Source: Leptasterias polaris (lineage: Eukaryota; Echinodermata; Asteroidea; Forcipulatida; Asteriidae). From it: a stretch of DNA of 64,000 nucleotides. The translations under genes were made by a program, and so were the position numbers. Below are positions 1 through 13,700 of the stretch, piece after piece; within the stretch, counting starts at the first letter, position 1; each line of letters starts with the position of its first letter. The stretch is taken from the NCBI GenBank assembly GCA_037783415.1, contig JAZGTN010000231.1, forward strand, positions 186,001-250,000. Reading direction: 5' to 3'. The notes beneath the pieces are model-generated. The model searched no databases. It worked only from the letters and a program-made list of their open reading frames with translations, and was not told the origin of the DNA.

Positions 1-771
1 AATTTATAATAATAAGTCAGTAACAACAAAGCTAATAATTATCAAAACAATTACATATCTTTCCTGTGACAAAACATAAATAGATTTTACTAAGTGGACA
101 ATGAGGGCAGTAGCCATGAGAGTTACAAGCCTTTCCATTTTTTTTTTCAGAATTAAATTTAGGACTCAATTCGAACAGTTGAAATGCAATTCATAAGAGC
201 AGCTAAAAATTAAAAACTTGCTAAGGGTACAAAATTTCAGCACAGGTTACCAGCCATAATGCATACTAAAGTGTATCAACTGTGACTGGTTCCCTGCAGA
301 TTTCTGTTAAGGAAATGAACCTGATAAGCAAAACTTTTGGTTAAGCCTCTCGATAAAATAGAGCAGGGCCAAATGCCTTGGAGCTGCTTAAGCAGAAAAT
401 ATTGTTGAACAGTTTTCTGCATGCAAACAAAAAGCAGGATACCAGTCACAAAGAAAATTCAGCTTGGAAAATTTCTTTGCTAAGCAAAAAGTGGTTGGGG
501 CACCAGCCGCAACATGTTAACTTTATGGAATTTTGGCAGGTAACCTGTTTCTGTTAAGCAAAGTTTTTCTGTGCTTAGCAAGTTGTTGTGCTTACAGGCT
601 TTATGAAATTGGGCCATGGTATTTTGGCTGGTAACCTTATTCTGGTAAGCAAAATTGTTTTGTGCTCAGTTACTTTTTGTGATTAAGCATCTCAATGAGT
701 TTGGGCATTGAGTCTTGTGGCTGAGAGGACAGTGCACCAGGTTCAAGTTCTGGTTTTGGACCTACATGTAC

Positions 772-977
772 GTCCAATTTCATGGCTCTGCTTACCGAAG
801 CAAAGAATCGGTGGTAACGAAAGCACTTACATGAAGCAGATAAGGTTAGCAGGGCATTTTTGCACGTGCATGTGCATACTCCATATTACTAGACATTCTT
901 CGCTTGCCCTGCGAAGCGAAGAGTTGGTGATTTCAAGTGCACAAATTGGCGGTAAGCAGAGCCATGAAATTGGGCCA
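772..977. mobile_element. TIR MITE family A (CCAATTTCATGGCTCTGC), first tandem copy
   Basis: Begins CCAATTTCATGGCTCTGC and ends with the inverted complement GCAGAGCCATGAAATTGG. The same element recurs at 2,121-2,326 and 3,470-3,675 as part of the tandem array, and independently at 16.7, 29.4 and 59.4 kb. Non-coding. Confidence 0.85.
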
Positions 978-3897
978 TGGTCTTGCCACTTGAATCCTTA
1001 AGCAAGACACTTAACTCAGGCATTCAAGAACAGCTTATCGAAAAAAGACGAAAGTGCCAGGCACAGCAAGACTTTGTGCTATGTTTATCAATTTTCAATG
1101 GCACAGCTGTGAAACCATAAAACAAGCAAACGGCTGGTCAGCTGAAAAGTTGCAATCCTTTTAGCTTTAACTACTTTGCACTTCAGATGGGACATAAAGA
1201 GTTATGTCCCTTGTGTTGTGCCAGGGTTTGCCCGTGTTTCTGGTATGGTTGGCAGCAGTTTCCACTACAACACCTTGAAAGCCTTTACAAACCCCTTTAT
1301 TAATTGGTCTCAAAATTCAGCTACGCATGTCTGTCGTCAAAAATTAGCACTTTGAGAAGCCAATAGATAGAGCAACATAAAAAAATAACAGCGATGCTGT
1401 TTCAAGCTATCCACAAACCATGTTCTAATACCTGAGCACTGTGACCTTGACATTTGACCTTTTGACCTCAATCTGAATAGCAACTTTCCTTTCCTCCAGA
1501 ATTAAATTTAGGACTCAATTCGAACAGTTGAAATGCAATTCATAAGAGCAGCTAAAAATTAAAAACTTGCTAAGGGTACAAAATTTCAGCACAGGTTACC
1601 AGCCATAATGCATACTAAAGTGTATCAACTGTGACTGGTTCCCTGCAGATTTCTGTTAAGGAAATGAACCTGATAAGCAAAACTTTTGGTTAAGCCTCTC
1701 GATAAAATAGAGCAGGGCCAAATGCCTTGGAGCTGCTTAAGCAGAAAATATTGTTGAACAGTTTTCTGCATGCAAACAAAAAGCAGGATACCAGTCACAA
1801 AGAAAATTCAGCTTGGAAAATTTCTTTGCTAAGCAAAAAGTGGTTGGGGCACCAGCCGCAACATGTTAACTTTATGGAATTTTGGCAGGTAACCTGTTTC
1901 TGTTAAGCAAAGTTTTTCTGTGCTTAGCAAGTTGTTGTGCTTACAGGCTTTATGAAATTGGGCCATGGTATTTTGGCTGGTAACCTTATTCTGGTAAGCA
2001 AAATTGTTTTGTGCTCAGTTACTTTTTGTGATTAAGCATCTCAATGAGTTTGGGCATTGAGTCTTGTGGCTGAGAGGACAGTGCACCAGGTTCAAGTTCT
2101 GGTTTTGGACCTACATGTACGTCCAATTTCATGGCTCTGCTTACCGAAGCAAAGAATCGGTGGTAACGGAAGCACTTACATGAAGCAGATAAGGTTAGCA
2201 GGGCATTTTTGCACGTGCATGTGCATACTCCATATTACTAGACATTCTTCGCTTGCCCTGCGAAGCGAAGAGTTGGTGATTTCAAGTGCACAAATTGGCG
2301 GTAAGCAGAGCCATGAAATTGGGCCATGGTCTTGCCACTTGAATCCTTAAGCAAGACACTTAACTCAGGCATTCAAGAACAGCTTATCGAAAAAAGACGA
2401 AAGTGCCAGGCACAGCAAGACTTTGTGCTATGTTTATCAATTTTCAATGGCACAGCTGTGAAACCATAAAACAAGCAAACGGCTGGTCAGCTGAAAAGTT
2501 GCAATCCTTTTAGCTTTAACTACTTTGCACTTCAGATGGGACATAAAGAGGTATGTCCCTTGTGTTGTGCCAGGGTTTGCCCGTGTTTCTGGTATGGTTG
2601 GCAGCAGTTTCCACTACAACACCTTGAAAGCCTTTACAAACCCCTTTATTAATTGGTCTCAAAATTCAGCTACGCATGTCTGTCGTCAAAAATTAGCACT
2701 TTGAGAAGCCAATAGATAGAGCAACATAAAAAAATAACAGCGATGCTGTTTCAAGCTATCCACAAACCATGTTCTAATACCTGAGCACTGTGACCTTGAC
2801 ATTTGACCTTTTGACCTCAATCTGAATAGCAACTTTCCTTTCCTCCAGAATTAAATTTAGGACTCAATTCGAACAGTTGAAATGCAATTCATAAGAGCAG
2901 CTAAAAATTAAAAACTTGCTAAGGGTACAAAATTTCAGCACAGGTTACCAGCCATAATGCATACTAAAGTGTATCAACTGTGACTGGTTCCCTGCAGATT
3001 TCTGTTAAGGAAATGAACCTGATAAGCAAAACTTTTGGTTAAGCCTCTCGATAAAATAGAGCAGGGCCAAATGCCTTGGAGCTGCTTAAGCAGAAAATAT
3101 TGTTGAACAGTTTTCTGCATGCAAACAAAAAGCAGGATACCAGTCACAAAGAAAATTCAGCTTGGAAAATTTCTTTGCTAAGCAAAAAGTGGTTGGGGCA
3201 CCAGCCGCAACATGTTAACTTTATGGAATTTTGGCAGGTAACCTGTTTCTGTTAAGCAAAGTTTTTCTGTGCTTAGCAAGTTGTTGTGCTTACAGGCTTT
3301 ATGAAATTGGGCCATGGTATTTTGGCTGGTAACCTTATTCTGGTAAGCAAAATTGTTTTGTGCTCAGTTACTTTTTGTGATTAAGCATCTCAATGAGTTT
3401 GGGCATTGAGTCTTGTGGCTGAGAGGACAGTGCACCAGGTTCAAGTTCTGGTTTTGGACCTACATGTACGTCCAATTTCATGGCTCTGCTTACCGAAGCA
3501 AAGAATCGGTGGTAACGGAAGCACTTACATGAAGCAGATAAGGTTAGCAGGGCATTTTTGCACGTGCATGTGCATACTCCATATTACTAGACATTCTTCG
3601 CTTGCCCTGCGAAGCGAAGAGTTGGTGATTTCAAGTGCACAAATTGGCGGTAAGCAGAGCCATGAAATTGGGCCATGGTCTTGCCACTTGAATCCTTAAG
3701 CAAGACACTTAACTCAGGCATTCAAGAACAGTTTATCGAAAAAGGACGAAAGTGCCAGGCACAGCAAGACTTTGTACTGTGTTTATCAATTTTCAATGGC
3801 ACAGCTGTGAAACCATAAAACAAGCAAACGGCTGGTCAGCTGAAAAGTTGCAATCCTTTTAGCTTTAACTACTTTGCACTTCAGATGGGACGTAAAG

Positions 3898-4011
3898 TGA
3901 TTCTGTTTCTCCATGTTTATTGCAACCTCAGAATGGTCCCATGACCTCTTACGTGTACAATACTACGCGGGGGAAAGTAGTCCCTATTACATATCACAAC
4001 AGGACGTAAAG
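3898..4011. mobile_element. Insertion in the third tandem copy, flanked by GGACGTAAAG
   Basis: About 114 bp absent from copies 1 and 2. GGACGTAAAG precedes it and is repeated at its right end, which looks like a target-site duplication. The inserted sequence contains nothing I recognise. Confidence 0.6.
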
Positions 4012-4431
4012 CTGTATGTCCCTTGTGTTGTGCCAGGGTTTGCCCCTGTGTTTCTGGTATGGTTGGCAGCAGTTTCCACTACAACACCTTGAAAGCCTTT
4101 ACAAACCCCTTTATTAATTGGTCTCAAAATTCAGCTACGCATGTCTGTCGTCAAAAATTAGCACTTTGAGAAGCCAATAGATAGAGCAACATAAAAAAAT
4201 AACAGCGATGCTGTTTCAAGCTATCCACAAACCATGTTCTAATACCTGAGCACTGTGACCTTTTGACCTCAATCTGAATAGTAACTTTCCTTTCCTCCAG
4301 GTCAACCCCCTCCCCACACCCACGTCCCCCGGACAGACACCGTGGGCAATGACAATACCCCTTCAGCCTATTGGGTTCAGGGGTAACAAATTGCGTGTTA
4401 TTTTTATTCAACTTGATCCACGATCCCATAC

Positions 4432-4717
4432 CTTAAACTTGCTGGCAATCTGGTTAATCAGCGGGATGAACTCATGAATGTCTCTGGCTTCACACTTCTT
4501 GAGTAGGTGCTCCACAGCGATGGGGACATAAGGGAGGAGTGCCTCCTCCAGGCAGATGATCATCCGATGGAGGTACTGGCGTACCACTGAGTGAAGGATC
4601 TGGTGGTGATAAGGGGTGTCCAGGGCCCTGAGAAAGACCTGGAGGGCTTCAGTGTAGCACCCCTCGCACCCACTCTGCTTGATGGTCAGCTGGGTGTAGA
4701 AAGCTTTGCTGGTGCGG
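4432..4717 (-). CDS. XPOT: XPOT coding exon n (last one in the window)
   Basis: A 286-bp exon between TTGTCCAG and AAG|GTATGG. It encodes RTSKAFYTQLTIKQSGCEG, YLHRMIICLEEALLPYVP and EFIPLINQIASKFK. Vertebrate proteins continue from here for roughly 200 residues. None of that sequence is recognisable in 1-4,431, so the gene runs off the left edge. Confidence 0.96.
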
Positions 4718-7700
4718 CTGGACAATGGAGAAGGGGGGTTGACAGACAAAGTAAATCAATTGTTTTTAAATAGGAGAGTTTCTGTGGACACTAGATGGCA
4801 GCAGACTTACGAGGTAAATTCATAGATCCCAGAAATGTGTGCATGCTCAGAATAAAGAAAGAACTGTAATTGAGCTTGGCTTTTTGCTAAATTTTCAATT
4901 CCTGTCTTCAGGCTGATTCGCCAAGGGTCAAATTTCACACAACGCTGAATGGTTGTGCTTACACGCACGTACTAATAGATTTTACATTGAGAGCCGTATG
5001 ATTGATTGCCTTATGCGTTATCAGCGCCCCCGTAAGCTTGTGCGCCAACATAAGTATAGCTATGAGCGCTGAACGCGATATAGACAACTGGTCTTAAACA
5101 GCTCAAGCTATGTCTTAATCAGCCAATTAATAACAGAAAAACATGGTCATGTGACCATCTTGTAACCAATTGGTCTGCATAAACTTTCAAATAATAGGAC
5201 TGCATAGCCTCTCGTTGCCATCTCCTCAACAAAAGTGGGTCAAAGGTACATGTGCCACAACCGTAGTAGTTGTGTAATTCCAGAAAAAGCCACGCCCACC
5301 TCACACAAACTGGCTCCACTGATTACCAGAAGCATATAGGAGTTGCATTGAGCTAGTTTTTCCCGATAATGTATGCAAGAAACGTTTAATAATTTTGCCT
5401 TGGCTTTTACATACTGTACCTTCTTCAAAGACTTGGGGGCCTTCAAAATTCAAAATTTTGGTCTTGAGAAATGCTTATGAACGATGAAATGGGTGAGTTT
5501 TGGTAAGATTACGGCCATGGCACACCAGGCAATTAACAGGCAACCAGCTCTAGGCAACCTTCATAGGTAAAACTCATTCACACTCCAGTTTTCACGACAT
5601 TTTCTCGGGGATGATAATTTGCTTCTGAAGTGTTCCTTTTTGCATACAGTGCACGTGGTTGCCTCCAAGTTGCCTGAAAAAGTTACCCTTTGCAACATGG
5701 CTTTTACACACAAAATATGCCAAGCTTTGGAGCTGGAAGCAAGTGAGGCACTGACTTTTAAACCAACAGGATAAACCATCGCAATGCAGTGCTAGGGTGA
5801 CCTACCTGGCAAATGCAATAGCCTGGGCTGCGACCTCCGCATACTTCTGTCTAGTCTGCTCGTCCTTCTCCACGCACATCTTATCAAACATGGTGTTGAA
5901 TTTCTCAATGGTCGGCGCCAGCAGATTCTTCATCAGGTACGCCTTTTTCTGTATGGAATTGAACAAATTGTTATTAAGAAAAGTCATCCAGTTGAGGTAT
6001 TTGTCAAAACCAAATTGATAAACAACATTCTTCCTGCACTGTTTCCCACCCCCACTCTAAAAAATAAACAATAATACTAATACTAATACTATCAATAACA
6101 ACAATAATAATATAAAGTAAAAAAAACAAAACTAAAAAGCATGTTTCTACTTACCTCTGGTTGATAGCTACTGGATGCGATGATCATACCTGCTGCCTCG
6201 TACATAAACAACTGGTCATCGCTGGTCAGTAAAAGTGGATGACCGTTGTCCTGTATTAATAAAAACCAACAAACTAAACGTAACCAAATAATTACTTGAT
6301 TTGCTAAATGGATACAGCAAGTCATTGGTTTCGAATCATACAGACGTACTCGTGTCATAGAGTTATGTAATAGAGTTCCACCATGGACCACGAATCCCTA
6401 AATTCTGTGCAAAGGTGCACTGAGAAAATTTCAGCCCTTTGAAATGATGCGGGACCAACAATATATGATGGGTCAGTTCAATCTTCTCAAGCCATTTGTG
6501 AGTCAGATTTGAAGAATGTCTGGAACAATGCTTTGTTTTAGTCACAAATGACCGCTTAAATTTGAATTCCTTAGACAAGACAATTTTGGGTCACACGAAT
6601 CAGGGCAATATTTTGTGCCATGGCGTGGCCAAGCAGACAAGTGCACTGGACTCAAGCTCTGGTGTTTCTGATCAGCAGAGTGTGGGTTCGAGTCCTGGTC
6701 TTGACACTTCTGTCCTTAAGTAAGATTCTTAAACATTATTGCTTTTATCCTTTGTCTTACCGGGGGAGCAATCACCAGCAGATCTGAGATCCTCTTGAGG
6801 ATCTCGTCGGTGAACTCTGTCAAGTGATGCTTCAGGGATTTGATGAAGCGTCCGAAGAGGTACGCCGTCCTGCTACGGATGGTCGGGTGGCAGTGCCTCA
6901 GCCCTCTATCCCCCAGAAATGCCATCAAGACATCCGGAATGTGCTGGGGCTCACAGTTGAAGAACTTTTCATATCTGGCTATTGTCTCAAAGACCTGCAG
7001 CGAGACGAGGGAGTAAATTTCATGAAGCCACTAAGCACACAGATATTTGCTAAGCTAAGGAATGCAATCGCTTAAAGCAGAACATAGAGAAAGTACTACG
7101 GAAGGAGTTCAAGCAAGCCAGGCTGTAACAGTAGAGATCAGTGGCAGGCCTGGAATTTCATCTTTGAGAGGGCAAGACCATTTTCATTTTGGAAAAAGCA
7201 CTTCCATTGGAAAATCTTAAAGTCTAAGGGGAGCTTTTGAAGGGGAACCAAGGCCAAGACCAGGGGCAATAGAGGCTGTGGCCTGCGTGTAATTCCAGGC
7301 CTGCAGTGGGCAGCACCAATCCTCTGTGTAGGTTAGGCAGTGCCGCATTTTCCGTTGCTAAACGGAAGCTCACTTTAGCCCTACATTGAAAAATGCTGCG
7401 TATTTCCTGAAGTAATTTTGCTGCAAGATTTTCCACAATAATCTAGTTAATGTTGCGCAGCAAAGAAATAATTCTTTGCATGTGCAGACACACGCAATCA
7501 AAAAAAACAGTTCATTCTTTTATGTAACATTACCTGAAGGCCAACCGCCCAATGAGAATGCTCTACTACTCGGCTTGTGACAAGCTGCAAAATAAACACA
7601 GAGTACCTTGTTCACAAAAAAAGCAAAGTGACCATTGTACATTCCAGGGCATTTCCTGGCAGCGAGATAATACACTGGCCATGTAATAAAGTTTTCAATT

Positions 7701-10700
7701 TACACAACTACAAACTTTTTAAGTAGCTGAAATAGTTGTGATGTGTACTCGCCCCTCCACATCTATAGTAGATAAAAATAATTTTGTGCAATCTCCATAA
7801 AAAGTAAGGTTTAATGTTTTTGTCCAGATTGTGCCTGCAGGATGTCCAGGCTCTTAGGCTCCTTTGTAAACATGTGATGTCAAAAGTCACAAGGTCTATA
7901 GTTATCTCGTTAAGAAAACATTATTTCAGCGATGCCAGCATCAAATGTGGGTTTTTGTATTACATTATTGGAGGGATTAAAGTGAAATAGAAAAAACTGC
8001 ACATCATCGCAAAAAGGTTGAACTTGATTTTATAAAATGTTAGAATTTTACTTCCAATGGAAAGGTTCACTGCAGGGTCTCTTATTCACTGTAAATAAGT
8101 TGTGTTTTCCACTCTGAACAAGTTCAACTTTTATCTGTTGGACCTTTCTGCAGTTCTACTTTTCACAGTGGTCAAGTTCTCCTTTTAACTGTGATCAAGC
8201 TCTACTTTTAACTGTGATTAAGTTCTACTTTTCATGGTGGTCAAGTTCTACTTTTAACTGTGATTAAGTTCTACTTTTCATGGTGGTCAAGTTCTACTTT
8301 TCACTGTGATTAAGTTCTACTTTTCACTATGACGTAAGTCTACCTTTCACTGTGACAAAGTTCTGGTTTTGGTTTTTTCCACTTACAGTTCTCATTAAGT
8401 CTCTCATGATCTCAGCTCTTGCCTGGTCCCCAACAAAGTGGTTACCCTGGGTCACTGGTATAGCCTCACCCAGCATGTACAGAAGACGTACCGCTAGCTC
8501 CGCTTCAGTAAACTTCACAGATTTCCACTGGCTGTAAACAATATTATTTTAATCATAGCTGGGTATTGCAAAGTTTGTACTGCTGCCTTTTTATCTTTAT
8601 GTTTTACTATATATATGGGCTATTCGATCAAACAATATTGGTATCTTTAGATAGTGTCTTTTGTCATCTGGGCTCCATAAACAAAGTAGTGTTTAAAAAT
8701 TCACTGATCCCTAAAGCCACGCCCACATTAGTAACTGTTAAACGGTGGCACCCACATGCCTCTTGCACTGCCCCCAGGCCACACAAAAGACACGACACAG
8801 CAATTCAAAATACGGACAATTTGTTTACATGTTGCAATGATCCAAAACCATTTTAACAAGTCAGATTGCTGTCAGACTTTTTGACATGTTTTCTGCTGTT
8901 GTGACAGGTCAATGCATGCCAACCACTTCAACCCTTCAGAATGCAACTGCACATTTTGTTTGATTCTATTGGACCGAGGATTGCAAGAGTAAACTGATCA
9001 TGCTTTGCAAGGGATCAAGCACACCACCATAATCAGAGTCAAACAGTTTAGGTGTTGAGTTACTGAATGGTGTTGGGTTTTGTTAGAGTGGGGAAGGAAC
9101 CTAGTAAAACACTCGAGGGAATTAGGTTTAGATTGTTGAGCTTAATAGACTTAATGGACTGGTGTTTTTACTCAAATTCCTACTTTTGACAAACGGGTAC
9201 GCCTACTCAAAATGTGGTCTGTCGTGGCCGAGTGGCCCAAAGCAAAAGACTCCAATTCTGAATGCCAAACTATCGAAGTGTGGTTTTGAACCCCGGTAAT
9301 GTCATATTATGTCCTTGAGCAAGCCACTTAACCATAATTGCTTCTTATGACCCAGGTGTATAAATGGGAATCTGCGAGGGCTGAGACAGTATTGTGTTGG
9401 ATTAATCCCTTAGTGAACGTTTAAGTAGCTTGAGGCTGTATGCTTCCGAGGGAGTTGAGAAAGTTTGAGGAACAGGGATAATAATGTTGTAAAGTGCCTC
9501 GATCTAGGTACTAGGATAGGTACGCTATATAAGAACCCAGTATTATTAAGGAACAGTACAGAACAGAACACTTCTGATACAAGACCTCACTTTTACTCAC
9601 TTCAATGTGCTGGTGATGAAACTGTGTACCACTTGAAGAACTAAAGTCTGATTGAGTTGCACTAAGTTATCAAATAATATCTTCATCTGTCGCCTGTAAT
9701 CGATGAACATGATCTCGTCTTCTCCCTGGCTGTCAAAGTTGTACGTGTCCTCGTACTTGAACTTGCGGATGACAAGATACAGCATGTTCTCCACGTAGCT
9801 CATCTGACTGGGGCTTATCTTTGGTATCTAAGGAGGAAGGAATGGGAAGATAACGTGAAGGAATGGGAAGATAACGTGAAGGAATGGGAAGATAACGTAA
9901 AGGAATGGGAAGATAACGTGAAGGAATGGGAAGATAATGTGAAGGAATGGGAAGATAATGTGAAGGAATGGGAAGATAATGTGAAGGAATGGGAAGATAA
10001 CGTGAAGGAATGGGAAGATAACGTAAAGGAATGGGAAGATAATGTGAAGGAATGGGAAGATAATGTGAAGGAATGGGAAGATAATGTGAAGGAATGGGAA
10101 GATAATGTGAAGGAATGGGAAGATAACGTGAAGGAATGGGAAGATAACGTAAAGGAATGGGAAGATAACGTCTGGGGATTGGAATATAACGTAAAGTAAA
10201 TGGGAAGATAATGTGAAGGAATGGGAAGATAATGTGAAGGAATGGGAAGATAATGTGAAGGAATGGGAAGATAACATGAAGGAATGGGAAGATAACGTCT
10301 GGGGATTGGAATATAACGTAAAGGAATGGGAAGATAACGTGAAGGAATGGGAAGATAATGTGAAGGAATGGGAAGATAACATGAAGGAATGGGATGATAA
10401 CGTCTGGGGATTGGAATATAACGTAAAGGGATTGGACTAGCCTAGGGATTAGTGGCTGGACTAGACTGGGGATTAGTGACTGGAGTCTCTGTCCTAAGGG
10501 GGATGGTGAGCAAGTACTACATGTCAGGTGTGGTCATGCCTCATTACATGCCAGGTGTTGGTAGAATTGGCAGAAGAGACAACAGGAAACCAATACCAAC
10601 AGGAAACCAATACCAATAGGGCCCTATTGCATGGCGCTGCATATTAAACTGAGTGAGATGGCAGTCCTCATGTTACAAGTGGCAGAAAATTTGGAAACCT

Positions 10701-13700
10701 TTTTTTTTTCTGAATTTGCAAACCAACTACATGTATATTTTCCCTGTATACATCCTTCAACTTACATTTTGAACTGACCTCATAAGGGAAGACATGAGAA
10801 TCGACCTCTTGCATTGGACACTCGCTGAGGACAAACAATGGAAAACGTGCACTGGTGTACATGCCGTGCACAACTCGCAGCCAATGATAGGTCTCAAATG
10901 ACCTCAGTGAGGGCGCTGTTTGGGCTTGTGACATAATATGCAAGGGGGGTCTATAAATACCTGTTTGAGAACAGTGATGTAGTCGTGAGCAAAGCCGGTG
11001 ACAGCCAATGAGATGTCGTCATCTTCATGTCCCAGGAACTCAAACATGAGAGGGAGTTTACTCTCCACGGCTTGTAGGGTCTTGTCAGTGAGGGCGCTGT
11101 CTCGACTTTTCACCAACCTGCGTGTACACCAAGAGAACACTATGATCACTGAGAGTAAAAACTGAAACTTCAGGTAAAACATCACATGAACAAAACTAAG
11201 ATTTACCAGGGATGAGATTATGACTAAATTAAAAAGTCAGAAAATTGAACATCTCTCGCCGACCGTATTTTTTGTGTGCACTAGCCCCCACGTACGCATG
11301 CACACAATTTTCGAAACATTGAGAAAAAAAATAAAATAAAAATAAAAATCGCGAAAATTGTGCATTTTGAAATCTTAATGCCTACTTTCTGCCTAAATAT
11401 TGGTAGTTTCCTCGACACAAATGTCTATAGATTCGTGATTTAGGGATTGGCTCTGTATAGCTTCTTTTTCACTGTCATCTTCGTGATTCAACGATAGGTG
11501 CTCGACAACGCACATTGGGAAAACCCAATAAACTTTGCCCAGCATTGATCGCACGCAAGGCCTCCATCGGCAAAAGTTGTCAATGTTTTAATATCCTTAA
11601 TCCAAGGCTGTGTACAGTCCAGAATCCATAGGCCTGCGCGAAACAGTGCAGCTATGTTTTACTTGGCTCTTCATTGTGTATTGAGCCAAGCTACCGACAG
11701 CCGGCCATGCACGTGGCCGTGCCGCGTGCAGAGAGAGACAGCGTGCACGTACGTACGCAAGGCATTATTATTACAAAATTTGAGAAAGACGTCCACAAAG
11801 CAACGGTATTCAAAAACCGTTTTTTCCTTTCATAATCTTCAAAACTTCATATTAAAATGTTGGAAAGTGAAAGTTTTAAAAGCAATTTGCCAAAGTAAGA
11901 GATTTTTAATTGTCGGAACAGAAAAGAAAAGACGGTTTTTCAAAGTATGAAAGTCGGAATTCCGCCAAAAGGCGGAAGAATCTCATCCCTGATTTACGTT
12001 AACTAGGAACCCACTAGGAACCCACTAGGAACCCACTAGGAACCCACTAGGAACCCACTAGGAACCCACTAGGAACCTTTTCAGAGTCTGGTGGTTGCAA
12101 AAACGTAGCACGAACATTGTAAAAACCACGGGAGGACAATGTTTGGAAACGCAAGATCTGGGAAGCCATGAAGATACGCACCCAGGAACCAACTGGTCCT
12201 TTGTTCGTAGCAGGAAACGATCACCTACCCCATTGTCTTTTAAACATAATGCCCAAACACTAGTCAAACCTCATGAAATAGCTTGTGCTTTTAATACTTA
12301 TTTTGCTTCAGTTTTTTCTGCTGATGTCCCTGTTTGTCAAGACCCTCCCACATGTGATTTTCCCATTCCAGCTCTGTCTAGTGTTAACTTCTCAGTTGAT
12401 GATATTCAGCGTACCTTATCTTCTTTACCTCTGGGGAAGGCTCCTGGGCCAGATGGAATCAGTGCTAAATTCTTGCGTAACACAGTTTCTACTATCTCTC
12501 CAGTTCTCTGTAGGATCTTCAATGATTCCATTGCCTGTGGACGCCTTCCCCGTGGTTGGAAGCTTGCCAATATTACCCCCGTGTTTAAAACTGGTGACCG
12601 TTCCCTTCTTAGTAACTATAGGCCTATTGCTCTCACTTCTCTCGTTAGCAAGATCATGGAGAGACTGTTATCTAATGTTGTTAAAGATCATTTAAATTCT
12701 AATTGTTTATTGTCTGATAAGCAGCATGGTTTTGTTCCTCACAAATCCTGTGTCACCCAACTTATGAATGTGTATCATTCATGGGCTACCACTTTAGATA
12801 AGCGTAGTCCCCCAAGGATTGATGCAGTTTTCTTGGATATGAGTAAAGCTTTTGACCGTATGCCCCATCATATACTTGTACGTAAACTTGCTAGTAATTT
12901 TAACATCCGTGGCTCTCTCTGGAGTTGGATTAAAGATTTTCTGGTTGATCGTCAACAAAGAGTCACATTTGTAGGTATGAACTCCTCATGGTCCGTAGTT
13001 AGCTCTGGTGTTCCTCAAGGTAGTGTTCTTGGGCCCCTGCTATTCAATTTATTCATCAATGATATATCTTACAACCTCAGTTCTAATTGTGTTCTTTTCG
13101 CTGATGATGTATTAATTTATCGTCCAATCCGTTCCTGTTTAGATGTAAGCTCCCTCCAGCATGACCTTGATGAGCTGAGCACTTGGAGTGTCTCCAATGG
13201 TATGACGTTCAACCCTACAAAGTCCAAAATCATGCATATTTCCCGTAAACACTCTCTCAACCCCCCTGTTTACACTCTTTCAGGTTTTCCCTTGCAACCC
13301 ACAACCTCTGTCAAATACCTTGGAGTCACTCTGAATGCTCAGCTCTCTTGGACTAACCATATCAAGAATGTTGTTTCAAGTGCCAATAGAACATTGGGCC
13401 TCATTAAGACCATTGCTTTCAATTCTTCTGTTTCAGCCAAGTTCTGTCTTTATAAATCTCTAGTTCTCCCTATTTTAGAATATGGTATGCCAGCATGGCT
13501 CCCTCATACATCTCTCCAGACTCAGGCCCTTGAACGGGTACAAAAACGTGCTACTCGATTTATTCTTGGGCAGAGGATGGGTGAGATGTCTTACCCCGAT
13601 AGACTTAAGTCCCTTAATTGGTCGTCTCTGTCAATTCGTCGTAATTTTTCTGTTTTGTATTTTATCATTAAGTGTAAGTTTAACCTTATTCATTGTGATG

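Larger units (their letters stand above)
151..4300. repeat. 1,349-bp unit in three tandem copies
   Basis: Copies start at AATTAAATTTAGG at 151, 1,500 and 2,849. Copies 1 and 2 differ at only a handful of positions, for example A/G near 820. Copy 3 has about 114 bp inserted at 3,898-4,011, a 13-bp loss near 4,260, and ends at 4,300. Each unit contains two kinds of TIR MITE. The 97-aa open frame in every copy overlaps a MITE and is not a convincing gene. The array lies downstream of the exon n donor, so it sits in an XPOT intron. Confidence 0.97.

Noticed and set aside
708..1001. 97-codon ORF present in all three tandem copies
   Set aside because: It overlaps a TIR MITE and is repeated only because the whole unit is. 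There is no recognised domain and no splice or promoter evidence.
9828..10382. Open frames of 184 and 114 codons over the minisatellite
   Set aside because: A 21-bp repeat is open in several frames by arithmetic. The repeated KEWEDNV or FPFLHII peptides have no start or splice context and overlap an intron end.
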